DNA of 64,000 bases from the NCBI GenBank assembly GCA_036389395.1, contig DASVPY010000034.1:1-64000 (forward strand), in the 5' to 3' direction. The stretch is from QHXQ01 sp036389395. Its GTDB lineage: Bacteria > Acidobacteriota > Blastocatellia > Pyrinomonadales > Pyrinomonadaceae. The notes below the pieces were generated by a model. It did no database searches. It saw only the letters and a list, made by a program, of their open reading frames with translations, and was not told the DNA's origin. The position numbers were made by a program, and so were the translations under genes. Shown piece by piece: positions 55,331-63,952 of this stretch. Numbering within the stretch: the first letter of the stretch is position 1; the number at the start of each line of letters is the position of its first letter.

Positions 55331-55565
55331 ACTCCCCTCCGCGAAGCCCGCCGCGGCGCTCGACGCGCGCCCGCGTGGCTGAGACTCTGTACGGCTGACA
55401 CAAGGCGGCGCAAAAATATACCTTATTCCGCGGAGTTTGGGTAAGCTGCCACGCGCCGGCCCGCCGCTTGACAGCGCGCCGCCGCCGCCTGACGGCGCGT
55501 GGCCGCCACGTCGCGCCGGCCCGTCTTGCGCCCGCGGGCGCAAAACAACAGGCGGCGCGCAGGTC

Positions 55566-55946
55566 TTATAGCCGCAGCCAGTTTTGCAGATAATGAAAGG
55601 GCACGCACTGGGCGTCGCGCCCGGCGTCGCCGAGGAGGTCGCGCATACGGGCCGCGCCCTGGTAGTTGAGCGAGTGGATGAGGATGAGCGCGCCGCGGCT
55701 GCGGTCGGGGTGCGCGGCGAGCCACGCGGCGACGCCGTAGCCCGTGCGCTCGTCGTCCGGCTCGTTCGAGAAGTAATGCTCCTCCAACAGATCGTGATCG
55801 AGCAGGATGACGCCGTACTCGCGCTCCGCCAGCCACGCGCACGCCTGCCCCACGTCGCACGTCACGTCCAACTCATAACCCGCCAGCCGCGCCCGGAACC
55901 AGGCGCAGCGCGTCTCGTCGTCTTCGACCAACAGCACGCGGGGCAT
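55566..55946 (-). CDS. Cyclic-phosphate-processing-type receiver domain protein (cREC)
   Basis: A 126-residue stand-alone receiver-like protein. MPRVLLVEDDETRCAWFRARLAG looks like a response-regulator start, but the phospho-Asp site reads ILLDHDLLEEHY and the C-terminus ends IHSLNYQGAARM...PFHYLQNWL. This DHDL-Y and HSLN-GA pattern is characteristic of the cREC group predicted by comparative genomics to act on cyclic phosphates rather than as a His-kinase substrate. That role is a published prediction as I recall, not proven. It is preceded by a repeat element, no ribosome site. Confidence 0.75.
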   Translation of the reverse strand: MPRVLLVEDDETRCAWFRARLAGYELDVTCDVGQACAWLAEREYGVILLDHDLLEEHYFSNEPDDERTGYGVAAWLAAHPDRSRGALILIHSLNYQGAARMRDLLGDAGRDAQCVPFHYLQNWLRL

Positions 55947-55952
55947 GGGAGC

Positions 55953-56147
55953 AGTAGTCAGAAGTCAGAAGTCAGAAGTCAGTAGTCAGTAGTCAGTAGG
56001 TTCTAATAACACGGCCTCATTCTAACTCGCCGGCCCGGCCGTTACGGAATCAGCATCCTTACGCCTTCGCCTCTGGCCCCGGTCCTTCTTCTACTGACCA
56101 CTGACCACCGACCTCTGCCTACTGCCTACTGGCTTCTGGCTACTGCC
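55953..56147. repeat. Heptamer inverted-repeat element (AGTAGTC/AGAAGTC type)
   Basis: Six to seven left units AGTAGTC or AGAAGTC (55953-55999) and eight right units (TACTGAC, CACTGAC, CACCGAC, CTCTGCC, TACTGCC, TACTGGC, TTCTGGC, TACTGCC; 56092-56147) lie across a 92-base spacer, between divergent gene starts. Confidence 0.85.
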
Positions 56148-56166
56148 TTTTGTATCATCCCTGCAC

Positions 56167-56934
56167 GTGAAAATCGCGACGTGGAATGTTAACTCGGTGC
56201 TGGCGCGGCAGCCGCTGGTCGAGCGTTGGCTCGCGGCGGCGCGGCCCGACGTGCTCTGCCTGCAAGAGATCAAGTGTACGGCGGACAAGTTTCCGGCGGA
56301 CGCGTTCGCGCGGCTCGGCTACCGCGCGACGGTCTTCGGGCAGCCGACTTACAACGGCGTCGCCATCCTGTCGCGCCAAGAGGCGGCGGACGTGCAGCGC
56401 GGGCTGGACGAAGAGGACGCGGCGGCGCACGCGCGCCTGCTCGCGGCGACCGTGGGCGGCGTGCGCGTCGTCAACGTCTACGTGCCGAACGGGCAGGCGG
56501 TCGGGACGGAGAAGTACGCGTACAAGCTCCGTTGGCTGCGGCGGCTGCGCGCGTTTCTCGACGAGCACTGCTGGACGGACGACGACGTGCTGCTGTGCGG
56601 CGACTTTAACGTCGCGCCCGAAGACCGCGACGTGCACGACCCGGAAGAGTGGCGCGGGCGCATCCTCTTCAGCGAGCCGGAGAAGGCCGCGCTCGCCGAG
56701 GTGCGCGCCTGGGGCTTCGTGGACGCGTACCGCGAACACGTCGCGGCGGGCGGCAACTTCTCTTGGTGGGACTACCGCGCGGCCGGCTTCCGGCGCAACG
56801 CCGGGCTGCGCATCGATCACATCTGGGTCTCGCCGCCGCTCGCCGAACGCTGCGTCGCCGCCACCATAGACCGCGCGCCGCGCGGCTGGGAGCGGCCGTC
56901 GGATCACACGCCCGTCGTGGCAGAGTTCAAGTGA
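56167..56934 (+). CDS. xth: Exodeoxyribonuclease III
   Basis: AP endonuclease and 3'-5' exonuclease of base-excision repair. The 255-residue protein starts at GTG (56167). KIATWNVNSVLARQP, CLQEIKCT (metal Glu), YNGVAILSR, VYVPNG, LCGDFNVAP (Asp, Asn), SWWDYRA, LRIDHIWVS and SDHTPVVA (catalytic His) make up the full exonuclease III signature. No ribosome site precedes the start; a heptamer arm ends 19 bases upstream. Confidence 0.96.
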   Translation: MKIATWNVNSVLARQPLVERWLAAARPDVLCLQEIKCTADKFPADAFARLGYRATVFGQPTYNGVAILSRQEAADVQRGLDEEDAAAHARLLAATVGGVRVVNVYVPNGQAVGTEKYAYKLRWLRRLRAFLDEHCWTDDDVLLCGDFNVAPEDRDVHDPEEWRGRILFSEPEKAALAEVRAWGFVDAYREHVAAGGNFSWWDYRAAGFRRNAGLRIDHIWVSPPLAERCVAATIDRAPRGWERPSDHTPVVAEFK

Positions 56935-56935
56935 A

Positions 56936-57064
56936 GGGATGAGGGATGAGGGATAAAACAGGAGTCAGGAGTCAGGAGTCAGGAGCCGGAATGAGGACGA
57001 GCACGCCGCTTCTTCTTCCGGCTTCTGGTTCCTGACTCCTGTTCCTGTTTCATCTCTCATCCCT
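56936..57064. repeat. Composite heptamer inverted-repeat element (GGGATGA outside, GTCAGGA inside)
   Basis: Left: three GGGATGA-type units, AACAGGA, three GTCAGGA units, GCCGGAA (56936-56991). Right: TTCCGGC, TTCTGGT, TCCTGAC, TCCTGTT, CCTGTTT, CATCTCT, CATCCCT (57016-57064). Two different heptamer families are nested in one element, in mirrored order. Confidence 0.87.
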
Positions 57065-57080
57065 GCGAAAGGGGAGGACG

Positions 57081-58136
57081 ATGAGCGAACAGCGCGACGA
57101 TAGTTTGGTCAAGGGGGGCGGTCAGGGCAGCGGGTGGCTGTGGGCGACGGCGGGGCTGGCGGGGTTGCTGGCTGCGCGGGCGTTGCTGCGGCGGGCGCGC
57201 GCGTTCGACTTCGCGGGCAAGGTGGTGCTCATCACGGGCGGCTCGCGCGGTCTTGGCCTCGTGCTGGCGCGCGAGTTGGCGGCGCGCGGCGCGCGGCTCG
57301 CCATCTGCGCGCGCGACCCCGAAGAGTTGGAGCGCGCGCGGGCCGATCTGCACGGGCGCGGCGCGGACGTGCTGGCGTTCCCGTGCGACGTGACCGACCG
57401 CGCGCAGGTCGCCGAGTGGGTGCGCGTCTGCGCGGATCGCTTCGGGCGCATAGACGCGCTCGTCAACAACGCGGGCGTGATCGAGGTCGGGCCGGTCGAG
57501 GCGCAGACGCTCGCCGATTACGAGGAGGCGCTGCGGACGCACTTCTGGGGCCCGCTCTACGCGATCCTCGCCGTGCTGCCGGAGTTGCGCCGCGCGGGCG
57601 GCGGGCGCATCGTCAACATCTCGTCCATCGGCGGCAAGATCGGCGTGCCGCACCTCGTCCCTTACTGCGCGAGCAAGTTCGCGCTCACGGGTCTCTCCGA
57701 AGGGCTGCGCGCCGAGTTGATGAAAGACAACGTGGTCGTCACCAACGTCTGCCCCGGTCTGATGCGGACGGGCAGCCCGCGCAACGCGACCTTCAAGGGC
57801 CGCCACCGCGCCGAGTACGCCTGGTTCAGCATCAGCGACGCGCTGCCGGTCACGTCCATCCAGGCCGAGCGCGCGGCGCGGCAGATCGTCGCGGCCTGCG
57901 AGCGCGGCGACGCCGAAGTGATCCTGACGACGCAGGCGGTCGTCGCCGTCAAGTTCCACCAACTCTTCCCCGAAGTGAGCGCAGACCTGCGCGCGCTCGT
58001 CAACCAACTGCTGCCCGCGCCCGGCGGCATCGGCGCGCGGCGCGCGAAGGGCAAGGACAGCGAGTCGGCGCTCGCGCCCTCGCTCCTGACCGCGCTCGGC
58101 GACCAGGCGGCCGCGCGCAACAACGAGATCAACTAA
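57081..58136 (+). CDS. Membrane-anchored short-chain dehydrogenase/reductase
   Basis: A 351-residue classical SDR. An N-terminal hydrophobic segment (about 14-34) precedes the Rossmann motif GGSRGLGLVLARELAA (about 51), NAG (LVNNAGVIEVG), the catalytic Ser-Tyr-Lys (NISSIGG, PYCASKFALTG) and a C-terminal extension of ~90 residues. Substrate unknown. GGGGAGGACG before the ATG is a good ribosome site, unusual among genes next to these repeats. Seven bases before the histidine phosphatase, so likely cotranscribed. Confidence 0.9.
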   Translation: MSEQRDDSLVKGGGQGSGWLWATAGLAGLLAARALLRRARAFDFAGKVVLITGGSRGLGLVLARELAARGARLAICARDPEELERARADLHGRGADVLAFPCDVTDRAQVAEWVRVCADRFGRIDALVNNAGVIEVGPVEAQTLADYEEALRTHFWGPLYAILAVLPELRRAGGGRIVNISSIGGKIGVPHLVPYCASKFALTGLSEGLRAELMKDNVVVTNVCPGLMRTGSPRNATFKGRHRAEYAWFSISDALPVTSIQAERAARQIVAACERGDAEVILTTQAVVAVKFHQLFPEVSADLRALVNQLLPAPGGIGARRAKGKDSESALAPSLLTALGDQAAARNNEIN

Positions 58137-58142
58137 ACCGTT

Positions 58143-58916
58143 ATGGGGCACGAACAGAAGTGGCCGGACGTGCTGTGGCTCGTGCGGCACGGGCAGAGCG
58201 CGTCGAACGTGGCGCGCGACGCGGCCGAGGCAGCCGGGCTGAAAGAGATCGTGCTCGACGTGCGGCGCGACATGGACGTGCCGCTCTCGGAGTTGGGGCA
58301 GCGGCAGTCGCGCGCGCTGGGGCACTGGTTCGCGCAGATGCCCGCGGACAGGCGGCCCGGCGTGATCCTGACTTCGACTTACGTGCGCTCGCGCGCGACG
58401 GCCGAGTTGATCGCGGCGGCGGCCGGGATCGCGCCCGCGGAGGTGACGTTGAGCGCCGACGAGCGTCTGCGCGAGAAGGAGTTCGGCATCCTCGACCGGC
58501 TGACGAAAGAGGGCATCAGGGAACGCTACCCGGAGCAGTACGCGTTCCGCGAGGCGGTCGGCAAGTTCTACTACCGCCCGCCGGGCGGCGAGAGTTGGTG
58601 CGACGTGATCCTGCGCCTGCGCAGCGTGCTCGGCACGCTGGCGCGCGACTACCGCAGGGAGCGCGTCCTGATCGTCGCGCACTCGGTCGTCGTGCTCTGC
58701 TTTCGTTACCTGCTTGAGCGCATGAGCGAAGAGACCATCCTCGACGTTGATCGCACGGACGACGTGCCGAACTGCGCCGTCACCGAATACGAATATGACC
58801 CGGCCGCCGAGGGCCGCGGCCGGCTCGTGCTGCGCCGCTACAACTTCCTCGCGCCGCTCGAAGCCGAAGGCACGCACGTCACCACGAGCAAGGACATCCC
58901 GGTCGCGCCGAAATAG
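58143..58916 (+). CDS. Histidine phosphatase (phosphoglycerate-mutase-like) family protein
   Basis: A 257-residue phosphatase of the branch-1 superfamily. The RHG motif WLVRHGQSASN carries the catalytic His, the second His-containing block is LIVAHSVVVLCF, and DVPLSELGQRQ and SRATAELIAAA are typical substrate-side positions. Exact substrate (phosphosugar or other) is unknown. It follows the SDR and is followed by a heptamer element. Confidence 0.9.
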   Translation: MGHEQKWPDVLWLVRHGQSASNVARDAAEAAGLKEIVLDVRRDMDVPLSELGQRQSRALGHWFAQMPADRRPGVILTSTYVRSRATAELIAAAAGIAPAEVTLSADERLREKEFGILDRLTKEGIRERYPEQYAFREAVGKFYYRPPGGESWCDVILRLRSVLGTLARDYRRERVLIVAHSVVVLCFRYLLERMSEETILDVDRTDDVPNCAVTEYEYDPAAEGRGRLVLRRYNFLAPLEAEGTHVTTSKDIPVAPK

Positions 58917-58920
58917 CAAA

Positions 58921-59043
58921 TAGCTGTTAGCTGTTAGCCTTTATTTCTTAATCGCGGCCGGCGCGTGTCCGTATACAGCTTGGGGACGATGGTTTTAGCT
59001 AACAGCTAACAGCTAACAGCTAATGGCTAACAGCTAACAGTTA
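58921..59043. repeat. Heptamer inverted-repeat element (TAGCTGT type)
   Basis: Left TAGCTGT, TAGCTGT, TAGCCTT (58921-58941) and right seven units ACAGCTA-like (58995-59043). The same heptamer as in front of metH, 20 kb away. It spans from the phosphatase stop (4 bases) to the NnrD start (1 base). Confidence 0.9.
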
Positions 59044-59044
59044 T

Positions 59045-59989
59045 ATGAAGAGGCAGAGCGTAAAGCGCCGACGCGCGGCTGCGGAGACTGAGCCGCGGCT
59101 CATCACGCCGCGCGTGCTGCGCGCGCTGCCTCTGCCGGAGCCGGCCGCGGGCGGCGACAAAGAGGAGCGCGGGCGCGTGTTGGTGGTGGGCGGGTCGGTG
59201 GAGATGCCGGGCGCGTGCGTGCTGGCGGCGACGGCGGCCGGGCGCGCCGGGGCGGGGAAGTTGCAGATCGCAACGGTGCGCGGCGTCGCGCCGCACGTCG
59301 CGGTGGCCGTGCCGGAGGCGCGCGTCTTCGCGCTGCCCGCGACGCGCGGGGGCGCGCTCGCCGCACGCGAGTTGGGCACGTTGGCCGCGCGCGTCAACGC
59401 GGCGCAGGCCGTGCTCGTCGGCCCCGGCATGATCGGCGGCGCGGCCATCGCGCGCTTCATGCGCGCCCTGCTCGCGCGGACGCACGGGCCGGCGCTCGTC
59501 TTAGACGCCAACGCACTCACGTCTCTGGCCCGTGCGCCCGGCTGCCTGAAGAAGTTTCGCGGGCGCGTCGTGCTGACGCCGCACGCGGAGGAGATGGGCG
59601 AACTGCTGGGCACGGACAAGGCCGCGGTCGAGCGCGACCGCCTGGGCGCGCTCGCGGAGGCGCGCGCGCGCTTCGACGCGGTGGTCGTCCTCAAAGGGCG
59701 CGAGACGCTCGTCGCCGCGCCGGGCGGCCCCGCCTACGTGAACCGCGCGGGCAACGTCGGGCTGGCCACCTCCGGCTCCGGCGACACGCTCGCCGGTCTC
59801 ATCGCGGGTCTGCTCGCGCGCGGCGCAGCGCCGCTCGCCGCCGCCCTGTGGGGCGTCTACCTCCACGCCCGCGCGGGCGAGCGCCTCGCCCGCCGCCACG
59901 GCCTGCTCGGCTACCTCGCGCGCGAACTGCCCGGCGAAGTGCCTGCGCTGCTGGCGGCGTTGAGTAAGCGGGCCGCGGTGGGTGATTAG
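59045..59989 (+). CDS. nnrD: ADP/ATP-dependent NAD(P)H-hydrate dehydratase (NnrD-like)
   Basis: Repairs damaged (hydrated) NAD(P)H. The 314-residue protein has the YjeF C-terminal (kinase-like) domain: GRVLVVGGSVEMPGACVLAA, LTPHAEEMGELLG, and NVGLATSGSGDTLAGLIAGLL near the C-terminus, the ATP-binding GSGDxL motif. The N-terminal epimerase domain (NnrE) is absent, so this is the stand-alone dehydratase. ATG at 59045 follows a heptamer arm by one base. Confidence 0.92.
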   Translation: MKRQSVKRRRAAAETEPRLITPRVLRALPLPEPAAGGDKEERGRVLVVGGSVEMPGACVLAATAAGRAGAGKLQIATVRGVAPHVAVAVPEARVFALPATRGGALAARELGTLAARVNAAQAVLVGPGMIGGAAIARFMRALLARTHGPALVLDANALTSLARAPGCLKKFRGRVVLTPHAEEMGELLGTDKAAVERDRLGALAEARARFDAVVVLKGRETLVAAPGGPAYVNRAGNVGLATSGSGDTLAGLIAGLLARGAAPLAAALWGVYLHARAGERLARRHGLLGYLARELPGEVPALLAALSKRAAVGD

Positions 59990-60109
59990 ACCGAAGCCCG
60001 CTGGCCGTGGCGAAGCGGGCTTCGGCGCACTGGCGGGGCGTCTGGTCGGCGGCATGGCCGGGTGAGGTTTCGCCGCGGCCGCTCATGCTGATGCGTACGG
60101 CGAAATCGC

Positions 60110-60856
60110 TTACCTGCCGGCCGCCGCCTTGATCTGCGGCAGGATGTCCGGTGGGATGCCCCACCTGTACTGATCGTATATCCGGGTCAGGGCGTTCTTT
60201 TGTAACTCGGCCTTCCTACCGGCGTCAGCGCGGTTGAACTCATCTACCAGCGCCCGCGTCAGCACCCCGTTGTATATCTCGTCAACATTGTGGTAAGTGG
60301 GGAATTGCGTGTAGGCCGCGCCGAACCTGTTCCGGGCCTGGGTTAAGTCGCCGCCCAGGAGCGCCTTGAACCCCTCGCGCTCGTTCGTGATCACGTCGGC
60401 GTCCGGCGGACGCCCATTGTCCATCTGCTGGACGGACACCGCCGCCGTCTGGGCTGTATTAACGTTTTGGCGAACCGCCTCGTCCGCGCTCTCGTTGGCG
60501 AAGGCTTTCGCGAGCCGCGCGTACTGTTCGGGGTACAAGATGCTTATAGTGACGAGCAGCTTTTTCTGCTGCTCGGCCGGCTGACCCACGAATTGCTCAA
60601 AGAATAATTTCGTGACCTCCACCCTGCGCTTGGACTCTTCTATCCTTTCGTTGGAACTTACCTCGTCCGCCCTAATCCGCGCCTCGGCTCTGGCCTTGTA
60701 GAAATCCAGTGCGATGGGCGCGGAAACCTGAGCAAGTGGGACGAGGATGGCCGCAATGATGGCCGCCTTACCGAGCAGGCCTGAGCTGGCCGAGCCGCTC
60801 GCCGCCGCGTCGCCGCCGGGCGGCGGAGCAGGGTTCTTGGGGTCGTTATCTGCCAT
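60110..60856 (-). CDS. Hypothetical protein with one membrane helix, 248 aa
   Basis: Not recognised. Low-complexity Pro/Ala/Gly N-terminus, one hydrophobic helix (about 29-49, KAAIIAAILVPLAQVSAPIAL), then a charged helical region (RVEVTKLFFEQFVGQPAEQQKKLL) and a C-terminal domain (RNRFGAAYTQFPTYHNVDEIY). Layout of an inner-membrane-anchored protein with a soluble domain outside or inside. No operon partner. It seems slightly less GC-rich than its neighbours. Confidence 0.75.
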   Translation of the reverse strand: MADNDPKNPAPPPGGDAAASGSASSGLLGKAAIIAAILVPLAQVSAPIALDFYKARAEARIRADEVSSNERIEESKRRVEVTKLFFEQFVGQPAEQQKKLLVTISILYPEQYARLAKAFANESADEAVRQNVNTAQTAAVSVQQMDNGRPPDADVITNEREGFKALLGGDLTQARNRFGAAYTQFPTYHNVDEIYNGVLTRALVDEFNRADAGRKAELQKNALTRIYDQYRWGIPPDILPQIKAAAGR

Positions 60857-61002
60857 GAGGTTCTTGGTGCTAAGCTATAGGCGCTGACTCTAATCTCAAC
60901 CGCCTGCCGCCGGCAACGACATGCCGCCGGCGCAACCGGCCGCCACGCCCGCCCGCTGCCGCAGGCCACGGTGCCGCTTAGCGGCCCGGCGCGAAATTAA
61001 GC

Positions 61003-61788
61003 TCAACCGAGGTTGAGCGACTGCGGGTTGAAGTTGGGCGGGGGCGGGGGCTGCTCGAAGGTGGTGGCCGGCAGCGCGAGTTGGCGGCTGCGTTCGGTCT
61101 GCATCTGATCAATCGTGCGGACGAGCATGATGGCGAGCGCGGCGGCGGCGATGCTGGCGATGTCGTCGAGGAGGCCGAGCCAAGCGCCCGCCTGTTGCAT
61201 CCCCGGCTCGTCCACCAAACGCCAGCGCAGGTTGCTCAGCCCGTTCGAGACGAGCCAGAAGGCCCACCACCAGCCGATCAGCGGCGCGCCCGTGGCCACC
61301 GTGAAGCTCAACCCCTCGACGCCCGCGCCCTCGTCGCCCGGCTTGCTCCAACGCCAGACCTCGCGCACCGCCTGGTACGGCCGCACGAGGTTCAGGAACG
61401 GGATGAAGAAGTAGCCGACCGCCCAGCCGGGCGTGTACTCAAGCCGCTGCGCGCCGAGCGGGCGCAGGTTGCTGTGCGCGCGGTGCAGCCACATCAGGAA
61501 GGCCACGACCGTCGCGATGAACACGGGGACGTGCAGCAGCACGATCAGACCTTGCAGCAACTCCGGGGCCGACACGGCGTCGCCGCCTTCGCCCAGGATC
61601 GCCTCCGGCCCCAACACGCCGGCCACCAGCAACCCGTTGACCAGCAGCGAACAGAAGTCCATGCACGCGCCGAGCGCGAGCAAGCCCATGGCGATGATTG
61701 CGCGCGTGTGGCCCGAGCGGTAGGCGCTCAACTGCGGCGCGGGCGTGCCCGGCTGCCCCTGCGGCTGTCCTTTGAACGTGTCGAACAT
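61003..61788 (-). CDS. DUF4328-domain membrane protein
   Basis: A 261-residue polytopic protein. FLMWLHRAHSNLRPLGAQ and YTPGWAVGYFFIPFLNLVRPYQAVREVWRW are the DUF4328 signature; five or six hydrophobic helices, proline-rich C-terminus (FEQPPPPPNF). Function unknown. ATG at 61788 is chosen because protein-like sequence starts there; the longer open frame upstream would overlap preA. Confidence 0.85.
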   Translation of the reverse strand: MFDTFKGQPQGQPGTPAPQLSAYRSGHTRAIIAMGLLALGACMDFCSLLVNGLLVAGVLGPEAILGEGGDAVSAPELLQGLIVLLHVPVFIATVVAFLMWLHRAHSNLRPLGAQRLEYTPGWAVGYFFIPFLNLVRPYQAVREVWRWSKPGDEGAGVEGLSFTVATGAPLIGWWWAFWLVSNGLSNLRWRLVDEPGMQQAGAWLGLLDDIASIAAAALAIMLVRTIDQMQTERSRQLALPATTFEQPPPPPNFNPQSLNLG

Positions 61789-61841
61789 GAGGAGACTCTT
61801 TCTGTCTGGGTTAAAGACTTGACCGCTGTTCGGGCGACCGT

Positions 61842-63110
61842 TCAGTCGCCGCTGACGGGCGCGGGCTGGCGGGTGGTTAGCTCGCGCCAGGAGAGGGGCT
61901 GTTGGCCGTCGTCGAGGCGCACCATGGAGATGCAGCCGGGCGAGGGGCAGACCAGATAGCAGAGGTTGCAGCCGACGCACTCGTGCTCGTCCACGACGGG
62001 GAAGCGGCGGCCGTTGACCTGCGTGAAGTCAATGCACTGGTGCGCGCCGTCCTCGCAGGCGATGTGACAGAGGTTGCACTGGATGCACTTGGCGTGGTCT
62101 ATGCGGGCCACCGTCTTGTAGTTCAGATCGAGGTTGCCCCAGTCGGTCACGCGCCGCGTGCTCGCGCCGATGATGTCGCGCACCGAGGCGTAGCCCTTGT
62201 CGTCGAGGTAGTTCGACAGCCCGTCGATCATGTCTTCGACGATGCGGTAGCCGTAGTGCATGACGGCGGTGCAGACCTGCACGGTGGTCGCGCCGAGCAG
62301 GAGGAACTCCGTCGCGTCGCGCCACGTCGAGATGCCGCCGATGCCGCTCAGGGGCACGCCGACCCCGGCGTCGCGCGCCAACTCCGAGACCATGTTGAGC
62401 GCGATGGGCTTGACGGCGGGGCCGCAGTAGCCGCCGTGCGCCGCCTGCCCGTTCACGTTCGGGTGCGGGATCAACGTGTCGAGGTCAACGCCCATCACCG
62501 AGTTGATCGTGTTGATGAGCGAGAGCGCGTCCGCGCCGCCTTTGACCGCGGCGCGCGCGGGCGGCAGGATGCTCGTCACGTTCGGCGTCAGCTTGACGAT
62601 GACGGGCAAGCGCGTCGCCTCCTTGACCCACTCCGTCACCATGCTGGTGTACTCGGGCACTTGCCCCATGGCCGATCCCATGCCGCGCTCCGACATGCCG
62701 TGCGGGCAGCCGAAGTTCAGCTCGACGCCGTCCGCGCCCGTGTCCTCGACGCGCTTGGCGATCTCGTGCCAGGCCTCGCGCTTCGACTCGACCATGAGCG
62801 AGACGATGACGGCGTGGCGCGGGTACTTGCGCTTGCACTCGGCGATCTCGCGCAGGTTCACGTCGAGCGGCCGGTCGGTGATCAGCTCGATGTTGTTGAG
62901 GCCGATGAGCCGCTGCGGGCCGTAGTCCAGCCCGGCGAGGCGCGAGCAGACGTTGCGGATCGGCTCGCCCAGGGTCTTCCAGACCGCGCCGCCCCAGCCC
63001 GCGTCGAACGCGCGCTCGACCATCGAACCCATGTTCGTCGGCGGCGCGGAGGCCAGCCAGAACGGGTTCGGCGATTTGATGCCGACGAAATCAACACTCA
63101 GATCAGCCAT
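61842..63110 (-). CDS. preA: NAD-dependent dihydropyrimidine dehydrogenase subunit PreA
   Basis: Reduces uracil or thymine (or oxidises dihydro forms) in reductive pyrimidine degradation. The 422-residue protein joins a flavin-binding dihydroorotate-dehydrogenase-like barrel (PNPFWLASAPPTNMG, VELNFGCPHGMSERGMG, LSGIGGISTWRDATEFLL) to a C-terminal 2[4Fe-4S] domain (CIQCNLCHIAC and CVGCNLCYLVCP). The PreT partner is not in the window, but may be beyond the right end. The downstream gene in the minus direction is unrelated; the two upstream genes could belong to the same pathway operon. Confidence 0.93.
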   Translation of the reverse strand: MADLSVDFVGIKSPNPFWLASAPPTNMGSMVERAFDAGWGGAVWKTLGEPIRNVCSRLAGLDYGPQRLIGLNNIELITDRPLDVNLREIAECKRKYPRHAVIVSLMVESKREAWHEIAKRVEDTGADGVELNFGCPHGMSERGMGSAMGQVPEYTSMVTEWVKEATRLPVIVKLTPNVTSILPPARAAVKGGADALSLINTINSVMGVDLDTLIPHPNVNGQAAHGGYCGPAVKPIALNMVSELARDAGVGVPLSGIGGISTWRDATEFLLLGATTVQVCTAVMHYGYRIVEDMIDGLSNYLDDKGYASVRDIIGASTRRVTDWGNLDLNYKTVARIDHAKCIQCNLCHIACEDGAHQCIDFTQVNGRRFPVVDEHECVGCNLCYLVCPSPGCISMVRLDDGQQPLSWRELTTRQPAPVSGD

Positions 63111-63162
63111 GCGCTTGACTCCTTAAAACTATTAGTGGCCGGAAAACTGTCAGCGGCCGGCG

Positions 63163-63930
63163 TCACCACTCCATGAGCCGGCCCGAGAGCCAGACCGTGC
63201 CGGAGACGACGCCGCCTTCGCGCAGGAAGCCGTGCAGCCCGTCGGGCGTGGCGACCAGATCGAACGTGCCGATGTCGCCCACGTCCACGGTCGCCCAGAC
63301 GAACTCGCAGTCGGTCACGGGGTTCGTCATGATCCGCGTCTCGTCCACCCAGCCGGTCAGGTGGAGGATGGGCGACATCGGCTGCAAGGTCGGCTCGCCG
63401 TTGCGGACGAAGTCGCTGGCGAACATGAAAGCCGGGGGCGGCCCCTTGCCGCGCGCGAGGAAGTCCGCCTCGTCCTCGTAGCACGTCAGGTGCGCGCCGA
63501 GGCCGCAGAAGGAGACGCGCGCCATGTGCGGCAGGGTGTAGTTCTCGCCGCAGTCGAAGTTCGGGCAGTCGAAGACGAACGGCAGGCGCGAGACCTCGCC
63601 GCCGACCTTGATCCACTGCGCGCCGTCGCAGCGGTACGCGCCGTAGTAGTGCTGCCCCTCGGGCTGGCGCAGCGCGGCCTGCAAGCCGACCTTGCCCTCG
63701 GTCGCGCCCACGAGGTGTACGTTGAGCGCGCTCTGCTCGCCCTCGTGCGCCTCTTCAAACCACAACTCGATCTCGTAGTCGTCCGTGTCCGGCACGACGA
63801 CGGCCCGGCGGTAGTAGGTGGCGGCCGACGTGGTGATGATCTCGCCCTCCTGCCTGGTGTCCGTGCAGAGCCGGGCGAACTCGCGCAGCCCGTTGTAAGG
63901 GAATCCGACGCTGGCCAGGAAACCGCCCAT
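63163..63930 (-). CDS. Hypothetical protein upstream of preA, 255 aa
   Basis: Not recognised. The protein is soluble, without signal peptide or membrane helix, begins MGGFLASVGFPYNG, and has a run of blocks in which acidic residues and cysteines recur (VFDCPNFDCGENYTLPHMA). It precedes preA by about 50 bases on the same strand, so may be linked to pyrimidine or hydantoin breakdown. Cysteines C158 and C163 region could bind metal, but I cannot assign it. Confidence 0.7.
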   Translation of the reverse strand: MGGFLASVGFPYNGLREFARLCTDTRQEGEIITTSAATYYRRAVVVPDTDDYEIELWFEEAHEGEQSALNVHLVGATEGKVGLQAALRQPEGQHYYGAYRCDGAQWIKVGGEVSRLPFVFDCPNFDCGENYTLPHMARVSFCGLGAHLTCYEDEADFLARGKGPPPAFMFASDFVRNGEPTLQPMSPILHLTGWVDETRIMTNPVTDCEFVWATVDVGDIGTFDLVATPDGLHGFLREGGVVSGTVWLSGRLMEW

Positions 63931-63952
63931 GTCTCGCCCACGCCCGCGCGCG

